A stretch of 64,000 nt of DNA from Nostocales cyanobacterium HT-58-2. GTDB taxonomy: Bacteria > Cyanobacteriota > Cyanobacteriia > Cyanobacteriales > Nostocaceae. The stretch is from assembly GCA_002163975.1 (NCBI GenBank), contig CP019636.1, forward strand, positions 4,591,501-4,655,500. The letters are read 5' to 3'. Positions within the stretch are counted from its first letter, which is position 1; each line of letters opens with the position of its first letter. A program made the translations under genes and the position numbers. The notes beneath the pieces were generated by a model. That model searched no databases and was not told the DNA's origin. It was given only the letters and a program-made list of their open reading frames with translations. Shown here in pieces: positions 1-8,903 of the stretch.

Positions 1-457
1 AAAAGAGCCAGTGGAATTGCTGTAATTGAATGGGTTTACCAGCAACGTACTGGCGCTCTAAGGTAGTAAAAAAAACTTGCTCTACTCCTTCTGAAGTCGT
101 TTTTAGTGAATCTGCCGTGTCTCCACTAGGATTTAGAGGCAATGGTTCAAACTCAGGTCTTCCTGCTACCACCACATAACTGTAAACTTGAGTTGACCTG
201 CTTAAGCGACGAGCGCGTTGACTAGCGCGATTAGCATAGCTCGGTAAATCTTGCAACAGCGGAGTCATTAATGCTTCTAAATTTTGATCAGCACAAGACC
301 TTTTCCCGCCAACAGCTCCCCTTTCCGGTTGCAGGGAGGGGTTGAGGCTTAAGTTCTTCGCCAATGCTTGGTCATCAAAAGCATTTGATGTTAACAGGCA
401 AAAGCCACAACAAAGAAGCCACAAGCTTTTATCTTTCTTTTTGACTCCTAAGTTCAT
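1..457 (-). CDS. Secreted hypothetical protein, 3' end off the left edge
   Basis: The frame opens with an ATG at 457 that overlaps the pyrF stop codon (ATGA), so it is probably translated together with pyrF. It stays open to base 1, and the C-terminus lies outside the window. About 152 residues are visible. They start with a lysine-rich N-terminus and a short hydrophobic, cysteine-containing stretch (LWLLCCGFCLL), which suggests a signal peptide or lipoprotein-like leader. A hydrophilic region with many Arg, Ser and Gln follows. I do not recognise a family; it looks like a cyanobacterial exported protein of unknown function. The coupling to pyrF is an inference from the overlap only. Confidence 0.6.
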   Translation of the reverse strand, partial: MNLGVKKKDKSLWLLCCGFCLLTSNAFDDQALAKNLSLNPSLQPERGAVGGKRSCADQNLEALMTPLLQDLPSYANRASQRARRLSRSTQVYSYVVVAGRPEFEPLPLNPSGDTADSLKTTSEGVEQVFFTTLERQYVAGKPIQLQQFHWLF

Positions 458-1173
458 GTCACTGTGACTAACTCTTCGCATATTCTTTTCCAGGCTAACT
501 CTGGATCGGCAGCAGCGGTGATAGGACGCCCAATCACGAGGTAATTTGCTCCGGCTTGGAAAGCTTGGAAAGGAGTGAGCGATCGCGCTTGATCACCAGT
601 TTCCGCCCACGTTGGACGCACCCCCGGACAAACGAACAAAAAATCATCTCCACAAGTTTGTCGCAATTGTGCCACTTCTTGAGGAGCGCAAACAGCCCCA
701 TCAAAACCTGTTTCTTTAGCCATGAGAGCCATTTTCAAAGCATATTCTGGTAATTCTAAGGGGATTTTCAAATCAAACGCCAGCTGCCTAGAAGAAATAC
801 TTGTTAATAGTGCGATCGCAATTAATTTCGGTGGTTTGACACCCGCATCCTCTGCGCCTGCAAGCGCCGCCTCCGTTGCTGCTTGCAATGCATTTCTACC
901 AGCTGAGGCATGAATTGTCAGCAAATCAACACCATAACGAGCAGCAGCACGGGTCGCACCAGCAACCGTGTTGGGAATATCGTGAAACTTCAAATCTAGG
1001 AAAATACGTTTCTGCCGAGATTTTAACACCTCCAGAATTTTAGGACCTGTGCTTGTGAATAACTCCAAGCCCACCTTCCAAAAAGTGACTGAATCAAGCC
1101 GTTCGATTAGGGCGATTGCCGCTTGCTCATCTGGCACATCTAGAGCTACGATAATTCGCTCTTGTATATTCAT
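454..1173 (-). CDS. pyrF: Orotidine 5'-phosphate decarboxylase
   Basis: Catalyses the last step of UMP synthesis, decarboxylation of OMP, in the cytosol. The protein of 239 residues begins MNIQERIIVALDVP, the usual family start. It carries the catalytic DLKFHDIPNT motif (Asp-x-Lys-x-x-Asp) and a C-terminal phosphate-binding region (PGVRP, then NYLVIGRPI). The frame extends upstream to 1215, but ATG 1173 is preceded by AGAGG and matches the family N-terminus, so I use it. It lies downstream of tyrS on the same strand with a palindromic repeat between them. Its stop overlaps the start of the next gene by four bases. Confidence 0.95.
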   Translation of the reverse strand: MNIQERIIVALDVPDEQAAIALIERLDSVTFWKVGLELFTSTGPKILEVLKSRQKRIFLDLKFHDIPNTVAGATRAAARYGVDLLTIHASAGRNALQAATEAALAGAEDAGVKPPKLIAIALLTSISSRQLAFDLKIPLELPEYALKMALMAKETGFDGAVCAPQEVAQLRQTCGDDFLFVCPGVRPTWAETGDQARSLTPFQAFQAGANYLVIGRPITAAADPELAWKRICEELVTVT

Positions 1174-1209
1174 TAAGCCTCTAGCAAAAGTTAATTGTTC
1201 TGAAAATTC

Positions 1210-1276
1210 AACCACAGATTAACACAGATGTACACAGATGAATTATCGGTGTGCATCCGTGTGCATCTATGGTTCT
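1210..1276. repeat. Palindromic repeat, family A, copy 1
   Basis: The left arm (AACCACAGAT, ACACAGATG) is matched by an inverted right arm (CATCCGTGTGCATCTATGGTT), giving an imperfect hairpin between tyrS and pyrF. Similar units occur near 21677-21783 and 30040-30094, and a degenerate one near 5222-5262. It is probably a small non-autonomous palindromic element of the kind scattered through Nostocales genomes. Confidence 0.7.
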
Positions 1277-1341
1277 AAATATCTTTTGACTTTTTCAAAC
1301 AAGTGGCGAGTAAAGTCTCAGCCCCTTGTGCTTCCACCTCA

Positions 1342-2511
1342 TTAGGGTATCAAACGAACAAACTTATTTTTCCCCAGTTGCAAAACTCGTCCGTGCAATT
1401 CGCTAGGGTCTTGGAAAGTGGTGTCAATGTCGGTCATGCGATCGCCATCAAGCCGCACCCCACCTTCTTGAATTTTCCGCCGACCTTCCCCGCTACTTTT
1501 GCACAAACCACTCACATTCAGGATATAAGCTAGCTTCGCTGGAAATTGTACTCCAGCGAGGGAAAATTCCGGAACATCGCCCGCCTCAACGTCCTTGACA
1601 GCTTGTTGTCCGTGATACTGTTTGACAATTTCCTGTGCTAGAAGTTTTTGGCGATCGCGTGGATTTTCTGGTAGCTTCTCCAACGACAAATCCGTCAGGA
1701 GTGTAAAATACTCTTCAAGCAGATGATCTGGAACTTGTTGTAGCTTCTGATATTTCTGAGTTGGGTGTTCTAATAAACCCACATAATTCCCTATAGATTT
1801 GGACATTTTTTGTACACCGTCCAAGCCAATCAAAATTGGTAGCAACACTCCATACTGTGGCTTTTGCCCAAAATGTCGCTGTAAATCTCGCCCGACAGCA
1901 ATATTAAATTTTTGGTCTGTCCCTCCTAATTCCACATCTGCCTCAACCGCGACAGAATCATAGCCCTGCATCAGTGGGTAAAGGAACTCATGAAGAAAAA
2001 TAGGATTCTCTTTTTTATAGCGATCGGCGAAACCCTCTTTAGCCAGCATCTGCCCCACTGTCATGGTGGAGAGCAACTCCAAAATTTTGCCCAAGTCTAG
2101 CTTGGAAAGCCATTCGGAGTTGTAACGCACCTCCAGCCTGCCTGGTGTATCAAAATCTAAAATAGGTCGCACTTGGTCAAGATAAGTCTGGGCGTTGTTC
2201 GCCACATCTTCTTCCGTGAGTTGGCGCCGTACCTCAGATTTTCCTGTCGGATCGCCAATCCGAGCGGTAAAATCACCAATAATGAGTACTGCCGTATGAC
2301 CAGCATCTTGAAACGCTCGCAGTTTTCGCATTGGTATGCTATGACCTAAATGAATCTCCGCCCCTGTCGGATCAATTCCATATTTGACCCTTAAAGGACG
2401 GTCAGTTGTCGCCAAGCGCTTTTCTAGACTTTCAACGTCACTATCGGAATCAGTAGGTTGTGGAAAAATTTCAGCAACACCACGACGCAGCCAAGAAAAA
2501 TCTTGCGTCAT
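1342..2511 (-). CDS. tyrS: Tyrosyl-tRNA synthetase
   Basis: Charges tRNA-Tyr with tyrosine. This is a class I synthetase with a HIGH-type motif (HLGHS), a KMSKS loop, the GGTDQKFN tyrosine/ATP pocket region and a C-terminal S4 RNA-binding domain (SGEGRRKIQEGGVRLDG). From ATG 2511 it is 389 residues, a normal length for the bacterial long-branch TyrRS (TyrZ-like). The open frame can also start at a TTG at 2580, giving 412 residues, but those extra 23 residues look non-conserved. I see no convincing ribosome-binding site at either start, so the start is uncertain. It is divergent from the penicillin-binding protein gene, with about 170 bases between. Confidence 0.94.
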   Translation of the reverse strand: MTQDFSWLRRGVAEIFPQPTDSDSDVESLEKRLATTDRPLRVKYGIDPTGAEIHLGHSIPMRKLRAFQDAGHTAVLIIGDFTARIGDPTGKSEVRRQLTEEDVANNAQTYLDQVRPILDFDTPGRLEVRYNSEWLSKLDLGKILELLSTMTVGQMLAKEGFADRYKKENPIFLHEFLYPLMQGYDSVAVEADVELGGTDQKFNIAVGRDLQRHFGQKPQYGVLLPILIGLDGVQKMSKSIGNYVGLLEHPTQKYQKLQQVPDHLLEEYFTLLTDLSLEKLPENPRDRQKLLAQEIVKQYHGQQAVKDVEAGDVPEFSLAGVQFPAKLAYILNVSGLCKSSGEGRRKIQEGGVRLDGDRMTDIDTTFQDPSELHGRVLQLGKNKFVRLIP

Positions 2512-2684
2512 ACTACTAGGAGATTGATTGCTAACTACGGTTTGTACTATCAAAGAAGAATTGGTTATACTCACTGACAATTTGTATTACTCTGGTTTGC
2601 CAAACTAATATAATTGCAAAAAATTAACCGCCTTGCTTCACCTAAGACATTACACTTATATTTACAGTGAGGAAGTAAAACACC

Positions 2685-4610
2685 GTGTCGTCCAGGACTT
2701 TTGAAGATAAGCAGCCACAACATCAACAAGCTGGCTCGGGTTTTGAGTTTCTCAAAGGAGTAGGTCAGGTAGCTGGCGGTACTCTACTATCCGTCACTAT
2801 GCTGGCAAGTTCTATTGTAGCGGGAGGGCTGGTTGGCTTAGCCGTTAGTTTCCGCAATTTGCCAGATGTCAGACAGTTACGCAGCTTTTTGCCCTCAGAA
2901 ACGACATATATCTATGACATCAAGGGCAAATTGTTAACCAGTATTCACGGAGAAGCCAACCGTGAAGTTGTCCCATTAGATAAAATTTCTCCACAACTCA
3001 AGCGGGCAGTACTGGCGAGTGAAGACAGCGACTTTTATTACCATCACGGTATTAATCCCAAAGGCGTTGGACGTGCCGTCGTCACCAACTGGGCAGCAGG
3101 TGGTGTACGCGAAGGTGGCTCAACCATCACCATGCAGTTGGTGAAGAACCTGTTTTTGTCTCAAAAGCGCGCCTTTACTCGTAAAATAGCTGAAGCTGTG
3201 CTGGCAATTCGCTTAGAGCAAATTCTTACTAAAGACCAAATTTTGGAAATGTACCTCAATCAAGTTTATTGGGGTCATAACAACTATGGCGCACAAACAG
3301 CAGCACGCAGTTACTTTAATAAGTCGGCAGAATATTTAACCTTGGCTGAATCGGCGATGATGGCTGGTTTGATCCAAGCCCCAGAAGGATATAGCCCGTT
3401 CATAAATATGAATAAGGCACGGGAGCAGCAGAAAATAGTTTTGGGGCGGATGAAAGAACTCGGCTGGATCACCCAACAAGAATACGACAACGCCCTGAAA
3501 CAACCAATCAAACTAGGTAAGATTAGGTCGTTTCAAGGAAGCGCCTTGCCTTATGTCACAAATGCCGTAGCCCAGGAAATCGCCAAAAAATTTGGTCGCG
3601 AGACGCTCCTTAAAGGTGGAATGCGAATCCAAACCACAGTAGATACCCAATTTCAACAGATGGCAGAGGATACTGTCAAAAAATGGCATCCAAGACTTAG
3701 TGAACAAGGGTTATCGAAGAACCAAATTGCTCTCGTTGCAATTGACCCCCGCACTCATTTTGTCAAAGCATTAGTCGGTGGTGTAGATCCGAAAACAAGT
3801 GAGTTTAACCGGGCAACTCAAGCTTTGCGGCAACCAGGCTCTGCTTTTAAGCCATTTGTTTACTACACTGCCTTTGCTAGTGGTAAATACGGTCCAGAGA
3901 CAGTCGTGTACGATACACCCGTAAGCTATCGGGATGGTGATGGTTGGTACTACCCGCGCAACTACGATAATAGCTACGGGGGAGCCATGTCAATCCGCAC
4001 TGCGTTAAAGCTCTCTCGTAACATTCCCGTCATTAAGATTGGTAAGGCTGTCGGGATGAATAAGGTTGTCGAAACCTGCCGCATCTTGGGTATTATGAGT
4101 CCAATGGAACCTGTGACCTCTCTGCCTTTGGGTGCTATTGGTGTCACTCCGTTGGAAATGGCAGGTGCATACGCGACCTTTGCCAATTATGGCTGGCAGT
4201 CTCCAACAACAATCATTGTCCGTGTGACGGATAGTAGTGGTAATGTTTTGCTTGACAACACACCCAAACCGCAACAAGTTCTCGATTCTTGGGCGTCAGC
4301 AGCAATTATTGATACGATGCGTTCTGTCATTAATGATGGTACAGGTAAAAATGCAGCAATAGGTCGCCCTGCTGCTGGTAAGACAGGAACGACTTCCTCC
4401 GAGAAAGACATTTGGTTTGTTGGTACTGTACCCCAGTTAACAGCCGCTGTTTGGGTGGGTAGGGACGACAACAGAACCTTGGCTCACGGTGCGACAGGAG
4501 GTGTCATGGTTGCTCCTATCTGGCGTGATTTCATGTCGAGAGCCCTTAAAGATGTACCTGCGGAGAATTTTAAGTCACCTTCTCAGTTCCCTCGACCAAA
4601 ATCAAACTAA
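2685..4610 (+). CDS. Class A penicillin-binding protein (PBP1A-type)
   Basis: A bifunctional peptidoglycan synthase of 641 residues anchored in the plasma membrane. One membrane segment lies at about residues 28-56. The GT51 glycosyltransferase domain follows, with the catalytic Glu in SEDSDFYYHHG (Glu113) and GGSTITMQLVKN. The transpeptidase domain has the active-site SxxK in GSAFK (about Ser386), SRN, and KTGTT (about Lys566). The start is a GTG at 2685 with an AGGA about 13 bases upstream. There is a short hydrophilic N-terminal tail and a short C-terminal Pro/Lys tail without extra domains. Filamentous cyanobacteria carry several paralogues, so I give no gene symbol. Confidence 0.95.
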   Translation: MSSRTFEDKQPQHQQAGSGFEFLKGVGQVAGGTLLSVTMLASSIVAGGLVGLAVSFRNLPDVRQLRSFLPSETTYIYDIKGKLLTSIHGEANREVVPLDKISPQLKRAVLASEDSDFYYHHGINPKGVGRAVVTNWAAGGVREGGSTITMQLVKNLFLSQKRAFTRKIAEAVLAIRLEQILTKDQILEMYLNQVYWGHNNYGAQTAARSYFNKSAEYLTLAESAMMAGLIQAPEGYSPFINMNKAREQQKIVLGRMKELGWITQQEYDNALKQPIKLGKIRSFQGSALPYVTNAVAQEIAKKFGRETLLKGGMRIQTTVDTQFQQMAEDTVKKWHPRLSEQGLSKNQIALVAIDPRTHFVKALVGGVDPKTSEFNRATQALRQPGSAFKPFVYYTAFASGKYGPETVVYDTPVSYRDGDGWYYPRNYDNSYGGAMSIRTALKLSRNIPVIKIGKAVGMNKVVETCRILGIMSPMEPVTSLPLGAIGVTPLEMAGAYATFANYGWQSPTTIIVRVTDSSGNVLLDNTPKPQQVLDSWASAAIIDTMRSVINDGTGKNAAIGRPAAGKTGTTSSEKDIWFVGTVPQLTAAVWVGRDDNRTLAHGATGGVMVAPIWRDFMSRALKDVPAENFKSPSQFPRPKSN

Positions 4611-4614
4611 AGGC

Positions 4615-4660
4615 AGGAGTGAAGAGTTATGAACTAACTCCTCACTCCTAATTCATAACT
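4615..4660. terminator. Hairpin between convergent genes
   Basis: Bases 4615-4629 pair with 4635-4649 (15 positions, one mismatch, loop TGAAC). An alternative stem AGTTATGAA (4625-4633) with TTCATAACT (4652-4660) is mutually exclusive with it. It sits between the convergent ends of the PBP and DUF1825 genes, a natural place for a bidirectional terminator, but there is no clear T-tract. Confidence 0.45.
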
Positions 4661-4664
4661 TTCG

Positions 4665-4988
4665 TTAGGGTTGTCTTTCTAGTTCTTCTTTCATTCGCTG
4701 TAGCGTGAGGTCCATTTGGTCAAACATTTGTTGAGGAGTCACACCAAACTGACTTAACTGAGTTTTGAGCTGCTGTACAGTCATTTGCGCCATGAAATCT
4801 TCTGAGAGCTCAAAACGCTTCATAAAAATGCGATACCGCTCCATCATGGCTTCCATCTGCTCGATAAACAGCTTTTTGCCCTCACGGTCAAATTTGCCGT
4901 AGTTACCGCCAAGCTTGATTAGTGCTTGATAATCCTCAAACAATTGCTTAGCTTCTTGCTGAACTATGTCAGAATCAAAGAATCCCAT
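4665..4988 (-). CDS. DUF1825 family protein
   Basis: A 107-residue protein that matches the cyanobacterial/cyanophage DUF1825 family from its start (MGFFDSDIVQQEAKQLFEDYQ) to its end. It is predicted fully helical, rich in Gln, Met and charged residues, with no membrane segment or signal peptide. The function of the family is not established to my knowledge; members are near-universal in cyanobacteria. It is convergent with the PBP gene (54-base gap). Nothing in the sequence suggests truncation. Confidence 0.85.
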   Translation of the reverse strand: MGFFDSDIVQQEAKQLFEDYQALIKLGGNYGKFDREGKKLFIEQMEAMMERYRIFMKRFELSEDFMAQMTVQQLKTQLSQFGVTPQQMFDQMDLTLQRMKEELERQP

Positions 4989-5474
4989 CTTGCCTACACT
5001 TCACTGAGCGGCGACACTCAGTAGCTTTCTTAGTTAGTGCTTCTAGCCTTATTTTAGTCTAAGGAAATCATCCAGAAAACAAGCTTCGGTTTACGTACGG
5101 TTTATTACCGCAATTTCAACACTTGACTCTCGCAGCCCTTAAATTCACGCGTTCAAAATTTTTGAATTTATTAGGACCAGCCCTTTCAAGGTGAGTGAAA
5201 ATTTTAGCCCAGAAACTCCTCTTTAACCTCTTTACTCTGTGTTTTCTGTGTTCCGTGGTTCAATAAGTTACTTATAAGCCGTACCAGACACAGAGAACCG
5301 AGAGAGAAAAGGAAAGATTTTATCGCCAAAGAGATTTATTCAATTACCTTCAAAGAGCTAGCCCTACAAAGGTAGTAAACGTTATTTAGGGTAATTTTCC
5401 AATATTTGGGAAAATAGTATGCTTTGTATGTATTAAGGCTCAGATACTTGCCTATTTTTCCTTCAAGAAAAACA
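4989..5474. other. 486-base gap before the CHAT-TIR gene
   Basis: No supported gene. It holds a degenerate palindrome-like stretch at about 5222-5262 (CTCTGTGTTTTCTGTG, CCGTGGTTCAA) that resembles half of repeat family A. The rest is AT-rich and must include the promoters of the DUF1825 and CHAT-TIR genes. I cannot place a promoter with confidence. Confidence 0.5.
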
Positions 5475-6569
5475 ATGAAAAAAATCTTAATTTTGGCAGC
5501 AAATCCTAAAGGCACAACACCGCTACGTTTGGATGAGGAGGTGCGTGAAATTGATGCTGGATTGCAGCGAGCTAAACACCGTGAGCGGTTTGTCTTAGAG
5601 CAGAAATGGGCAGTGCGACCGAGGGATATCCAACGGGCAATGTTGGATATCAATCCGCAGATTGTTCATTTTTCTGGACACGGGGTAGGTGATGAAGGTC
5701 TGGCATTTGAAGATGAAACTGGACAGACAAAGCTAGTCGATGGAGAAGCCTTAGCAGGACTGTTTGAATTGTTTACAGATCAAGTTGAGTGTGTTGTTCT
5801 TAACGGGTGTTACTCCCAGGTGCAAGCAGAAGCACTCGCCCAACACGTTAACTATGTGATTGGCATGAAAAAAGCAATCGGAGATAGAGCTGCAATTGAA
5901 TTTGCAGTAGGTTTTTATGATGCTATAGGTTCTGGACGATCTATGGAATTTGCTTACAAATTTGGTTGTGCTGCAATTCGGCTGGCAGGTATTCCAGAGC
6001 AACTAAGTCCAATTTTAAAGAAAAAGCCAGATATTAATGAGACGATTGTCAAGATAAGTGTGTCTGAAGAGCAATCTTCAGCCAAAAAAGAAGTTATCTT
6101 TGTATCACCTACTCCGCCTGTTGAAGTTTTTTTCTCCTACGCTCATGAAGATGAAAAACTCAAAGACGAATTAGTGAAACACCTTAGCATTTTAAAGCGG
6201 CAGGGCGTAATTACAGCTTGGCATGACCGAGAGATTACTGCGGGAACAGAATGGGCTGGTGAAATTGATACACACTTGAATACAGCCAGTGTAATTCTGC
6301 TATTGATTAGTTCAGATTTTCTGGCTTCCAATTATTGCTATGATGTCGAGCTTGCACGGGCGATGGAAAGGCACGCAACTGGAGAAGCCTGCATTATTCC
6401 TGTTATTCTCCGTGAAGTTGATTGGAAAGGTGCAGTGTTTGGCAAGCTTCAAGCTTTGCCCAAAAATGCCGAACCTATAACTAATTGGATGAATTCCGAT
6501 CAGGCGTTTGCAGATGTTGCTAGAGGAATTCGTAAAGTAGTTGAAGATATAAAAAAACGGCGTAGCTGA
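5475..6569 (+). CDS. CHAT-like caspase-fold / TIR domain fusion protein
   Basis: A 364-residue cytosolic protein with two domains. Residues 1-180 look like a CHAT/caspase-like protease domain, with the expected dyad His69 in VHFSGHG and Cys112 in VVLNGCYSQ. Residues 214-360 are a TIR domain: VFFSYAHEDE at the first strand, LLLISSDFLASNYC, and a Glu in YDVELARAME (Glu292) at the position of the NADase catalytic Glu of SARM1-type TIRs. The start is ATG 5475 (MKKILILAANPKGT), the typical start of this CHAT subgroup, rather than ATG 5424. The neighbouring convergent gene encodes another TIR protein. A role in defence or regulated cell death is inferred from the domain families only; no partner or substrate is visible. 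Confidence 0.88.
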   Translation: MKKILILAANPKGTTPLRLDEEVREIDAGLQRAKHRERFVLEQKWAVRPRDIQRAMLDINPQIVHFSGHGVGDEGLAFEDETGQTKLVDGEALAGLFELFTDQVECVVLNGCYSQVQAEALAQHVNYVIGMKKAIGDRAAIEFAVGFYDAIGSGRSMEFAYKFGCAAIRLAGIPEQLSPILKKKPDINETIVKISVSEEQSSAKKEVIFVSPTPPVEVFFSYAHEDEKLKDELVKHLSILKRQGVITAWHDREITAGTEWAGEIDTHLNTASVILLLISSDFLASNYCYDVELARAMERHATGEACIIPVILREVDWKGAVFGKLQALPKNAEPITNWMNSDQAFADVARGIRKVVEDIKKRRS

Positions 6570-6702
6570 ATAAAAATATAAATCATGCACTTAGCTTAAG
6601 TTTGGAGGTACCAAGTGCCCACATTGGCACAGAACAATATTTGGCATAAAAGTTTTGCGGATTCTACTCCTTAATGTCGGTCAAAATTTCTCTGACAAAA
6701 CA

Positions 6703-8274
6703 CTACCAGCCAAATAAACGCCCCCAAAAACCCTTCTCCTTATTTATAACCATCTTTAGGTTATCGCTAAAAATCGTATTGTTAGGCTCAAGCGAAACTG
6801 CCCGATTCAATTGTTTAATTGCTTCCTCAAATTTACCTTGCTCTGATAGAGCAAGTCCCAGGTTATTGTGAGCATTTCCATTATTGGGGTTAAAATGAAG
6901 GGCTTGGCGATACTGCTCAATAGCCTCTTCGAGCTTACCTTGTTTGTATAGAGCAATCCCCAGTTTATTATGAGCATCTGCATCCCTAGGGTCGAGGCGC
7001 AGAACTTGGCGATACTCTGCAATCGCCTCTTCTAGCTTGCCTTGTTTAGACAGAACTGCTCCCAAGTTATAGTGAGCTTCTACATGGCTGGCGTCGAGGT
7101 ACACAGCTTGGCGATACTCTACAATAGCATCCTCAAGCTTGCCCTGATCTTGTAGAGCCTTCCCAAGCCAAAAGTGAAAACTTGCAAGAACTTGAATGGT
7201 TTCAGAATCGCGCTTTTGTGTTTTCAGAAAATTAATAGTTTGCTTACATTTTTGAATTGTCTCTTCAAGTGTATTCTGCTTATATAAAATAATTGCCCAT
7301 AAACCCTGTAAAATAGCCTTATTTTTGCCTGACATTCTTTTCATAAGGCTTTGGGTCAGTTGGTCATCGCAAGAAGCAAAGTTAGCAAATTCTTTTAATT
7401 TCGCTTCTTCTAATTTGCCTTGTTTTAAAAGAATAATATTTAACAAGAGATGAGCTAGGCTAAAGTCTGGATTTAAGCGGAGAGCTTCACGTAACTCTTT
7501 AACTGCTTCATCAATTTTGTTTTCTTCGTATAAGACAAAGCCTAAGCCAAAGTGAGCTTCAGCATTGTCAGGATTCAATCGAATCGCTTTTTGGTACTCG
7601 TCAATTGCTTCTTTATACTTATTTTGTTCGTTTAAAAGATTGCCAAGGCTGATACGCGCTCTTACAGAATTAGGGTCAAGACTGAGAGCTTTTTGATATT
7701 TCAGGGCTGCTTCTTCTAATTTTTCTTCTTTGAGTGAACGATCTGCATCACTAATCAGTTTTGTAACTTGATTTTGACAATTTTCATCTGCTAAACTTTT
7801 ATTGGAGAATGAACATTCCTGATTTCTATCAAATTTCTTTACTTGATCCCTAATGCCTTTAGCAATCTTTGAGAATGCCTCATCCCGTTTAGACTCATCG
7901 CTAGGTAAAAACGTTTTATCGCTAGGCAATGGAGATAATACGTTGAACGGAGGATACTCCCATTCTACATAACGTAGTAATACTGGAATAGCTAAAGCTT
8001 TCCCATCAGCGTGCAATTCCGTCGCTCGTGTAACTTCTAAAGATTGAACAGATAAGAAATCTACGCTAATCAGCAGCAGGATAATCTTAGCTTTTCTCAA
8101 ATCCTCACTAATTTTTGTTTCTGTTTCTTGCCCTGGTAAAATTTTACTTTTGTCTAAGATTATGATATCTTTATTATTCTCTAAAAGTTTTAAATGCTTA
8201 TTCAATTCCTCGAATAATGCTTCGTCTTTCTGGTGGTAAGCGATAAAAATTTCAATAGGTGCTTTGGAAGCCAT
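6703..8274 (-). CDS. TIR domain / TPR repeat protein
   Basis: A 523-residue protein. Residues 5-150 form a TIR domain (IEIFIAYHQKDEALFEEL, IILLLISVDFL). Its Glu80 in SLEVTRATE aligns with Glu292 of the neighbouring CHAT-TIR protein, so the NADase glutamate position appears kept although the preceding loop is two residues shorter. From about residue 175 to the end come roughly eight TPR units (consensus LG..L..QGKLEEAI..Y..AL.L.P), interrupted near residues 300-370 by a less regular helical stretch. The TPRs probably bind a partner or self-assemble. It is convergent with CHAT-TIR, with 133 bases between. I see no signal peptide or membrane segment. Confidence 0.88.
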   Translation of the reverse strand: MASKAPIEIFIAYHQKDEALFEELNKHLKLLENNKDIIILDKSKILPGQETETKISEDLRKAKIILLLISVDFLSVQSLEVTRATELHADGKALAIPVLLRYVEWEYPPFNVLSPLPSDKTFLPSDESKRDEAFSKIAKGIRDQVKKFDRNQECSFSNKSLADENCQNQVTKLISDADRSLKEEKLEEAALKYQKALSLDPNSVRARISLGNLLNEQNKYKEAIDEYQKAIRLNPDNAEAHFGLGFVLYEENKIDEAVKELREALRLNPDFSLAHLLLNIILLKQGKLEEAKLKEFANFASCDDQLTQSLMKRMSGKNKAILQGLWAIILYKQNTLEETIQKCKQTINFLKTQKRDSETIQVLASFHFWLGKALQDQGKLEDAIVEYRQAVYLDASHVEAHYNLGAVLSKQGKLEEAIAEYRQVLRLDPRDADAHNKLGIALYKQGKLEEAIEQYRQALHFNPNNGNAHNNLGLALSEQGKFEEAIKQLNRAVSLEPNNTIFSDNLKMVINKEKGFWGRLFGW

Positions 8275-8519
8275 TGTGATTTATCATTAAGCGGAACTAT
8301 ACTAGCACTTTAAGGATATCCAAAAAATAAAATGCCTAGCCGTATTAAATATATTTTGTGTTTTAGTCAAACCCAAAGATTTCTGCACTTTCGCCTCTTA
8401 CGCTAAAGCGACGGCTGAGCATTTGATTACTTGGAAGTGCCTTTGAAAAAATGCAGACACTGAGAAATTTCTCGCTAATTGTCAGGATTAAATTGAACTA
8501 CTATCTACAAAAATTCTTC

Positions 8520-8903
8520 TTAACATAATTTCTTCTTAACATAATTAAAATCAACATTCTGATAGCCTTGCTTTGAATTTCCCCATTGTGCTATTCTCTG
8601 ATTACAATTGACTCTCAGATAATATTCAGTAGCAACAGTGCCTGCTCCACCTCCAATCAAAAAAGCAGCTGTTGTGTATCCTGTCTGTGGGTTGAACTGT
8701 CTGCTCACAAAATTAACTGTGTTCTTTCTGGACGCTTGTCCAGACCCTCGGAGTACATCATCTCCAGATGAACGAACCCCTTGCCCTAGTGCTCTGAGTG
8801 CGTCGTCTACAACCGTTCCCCATCCTGCCAAAGCTGGATGAGCTAAAGTTATGGTTGATAGCAGTGCAACTGTAAATGCAAGTAGTTCACTTTTTCTATT
8901 CAT
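8520..8903 (-). CDS. Small exported hypothetical protein
   Basis: A 127-residue protein with a clear signal peptide (basic start MNRKSE, hydrophobic core, cleavage after AHPALA). The mature part has an amphipathic stretch rich in Gly, Arg and Asp (VVDDALRALGQGVRSSGDD), a Gly-rich hydrophobic segment (AAFLIGGGAGTVA) that could insert in a membrane, and two cysteines near the end (NCNQR and the last residue). I do not recognise the family. It lies 245 bases upstream of the TIR-TPR gene's start codon on the reading strand of that gene's neighbourhood, but nothing shows a functional link. Confidence 0.6.
   Translation of the reverse strand: MNRKSELLAFTVALLSTITLAHPALAGWGTVVDDALRALGQGVRSSGDDVLRGSGQASRKNTVNFVSRQFNPQTGYTTAAFLIGGGAGTVATEYYLRVNCNQRIAQWGNSKQGYQNVDFNYVKKKLC

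Noticed and set aside
4637..4650. CTCCTCACTCC resembling the Yfr1 small RNA core
   Set aside because: The known core is ACUCCUCACAC. The match is incomplete and the bases are one arm of the intergenic hairpin.
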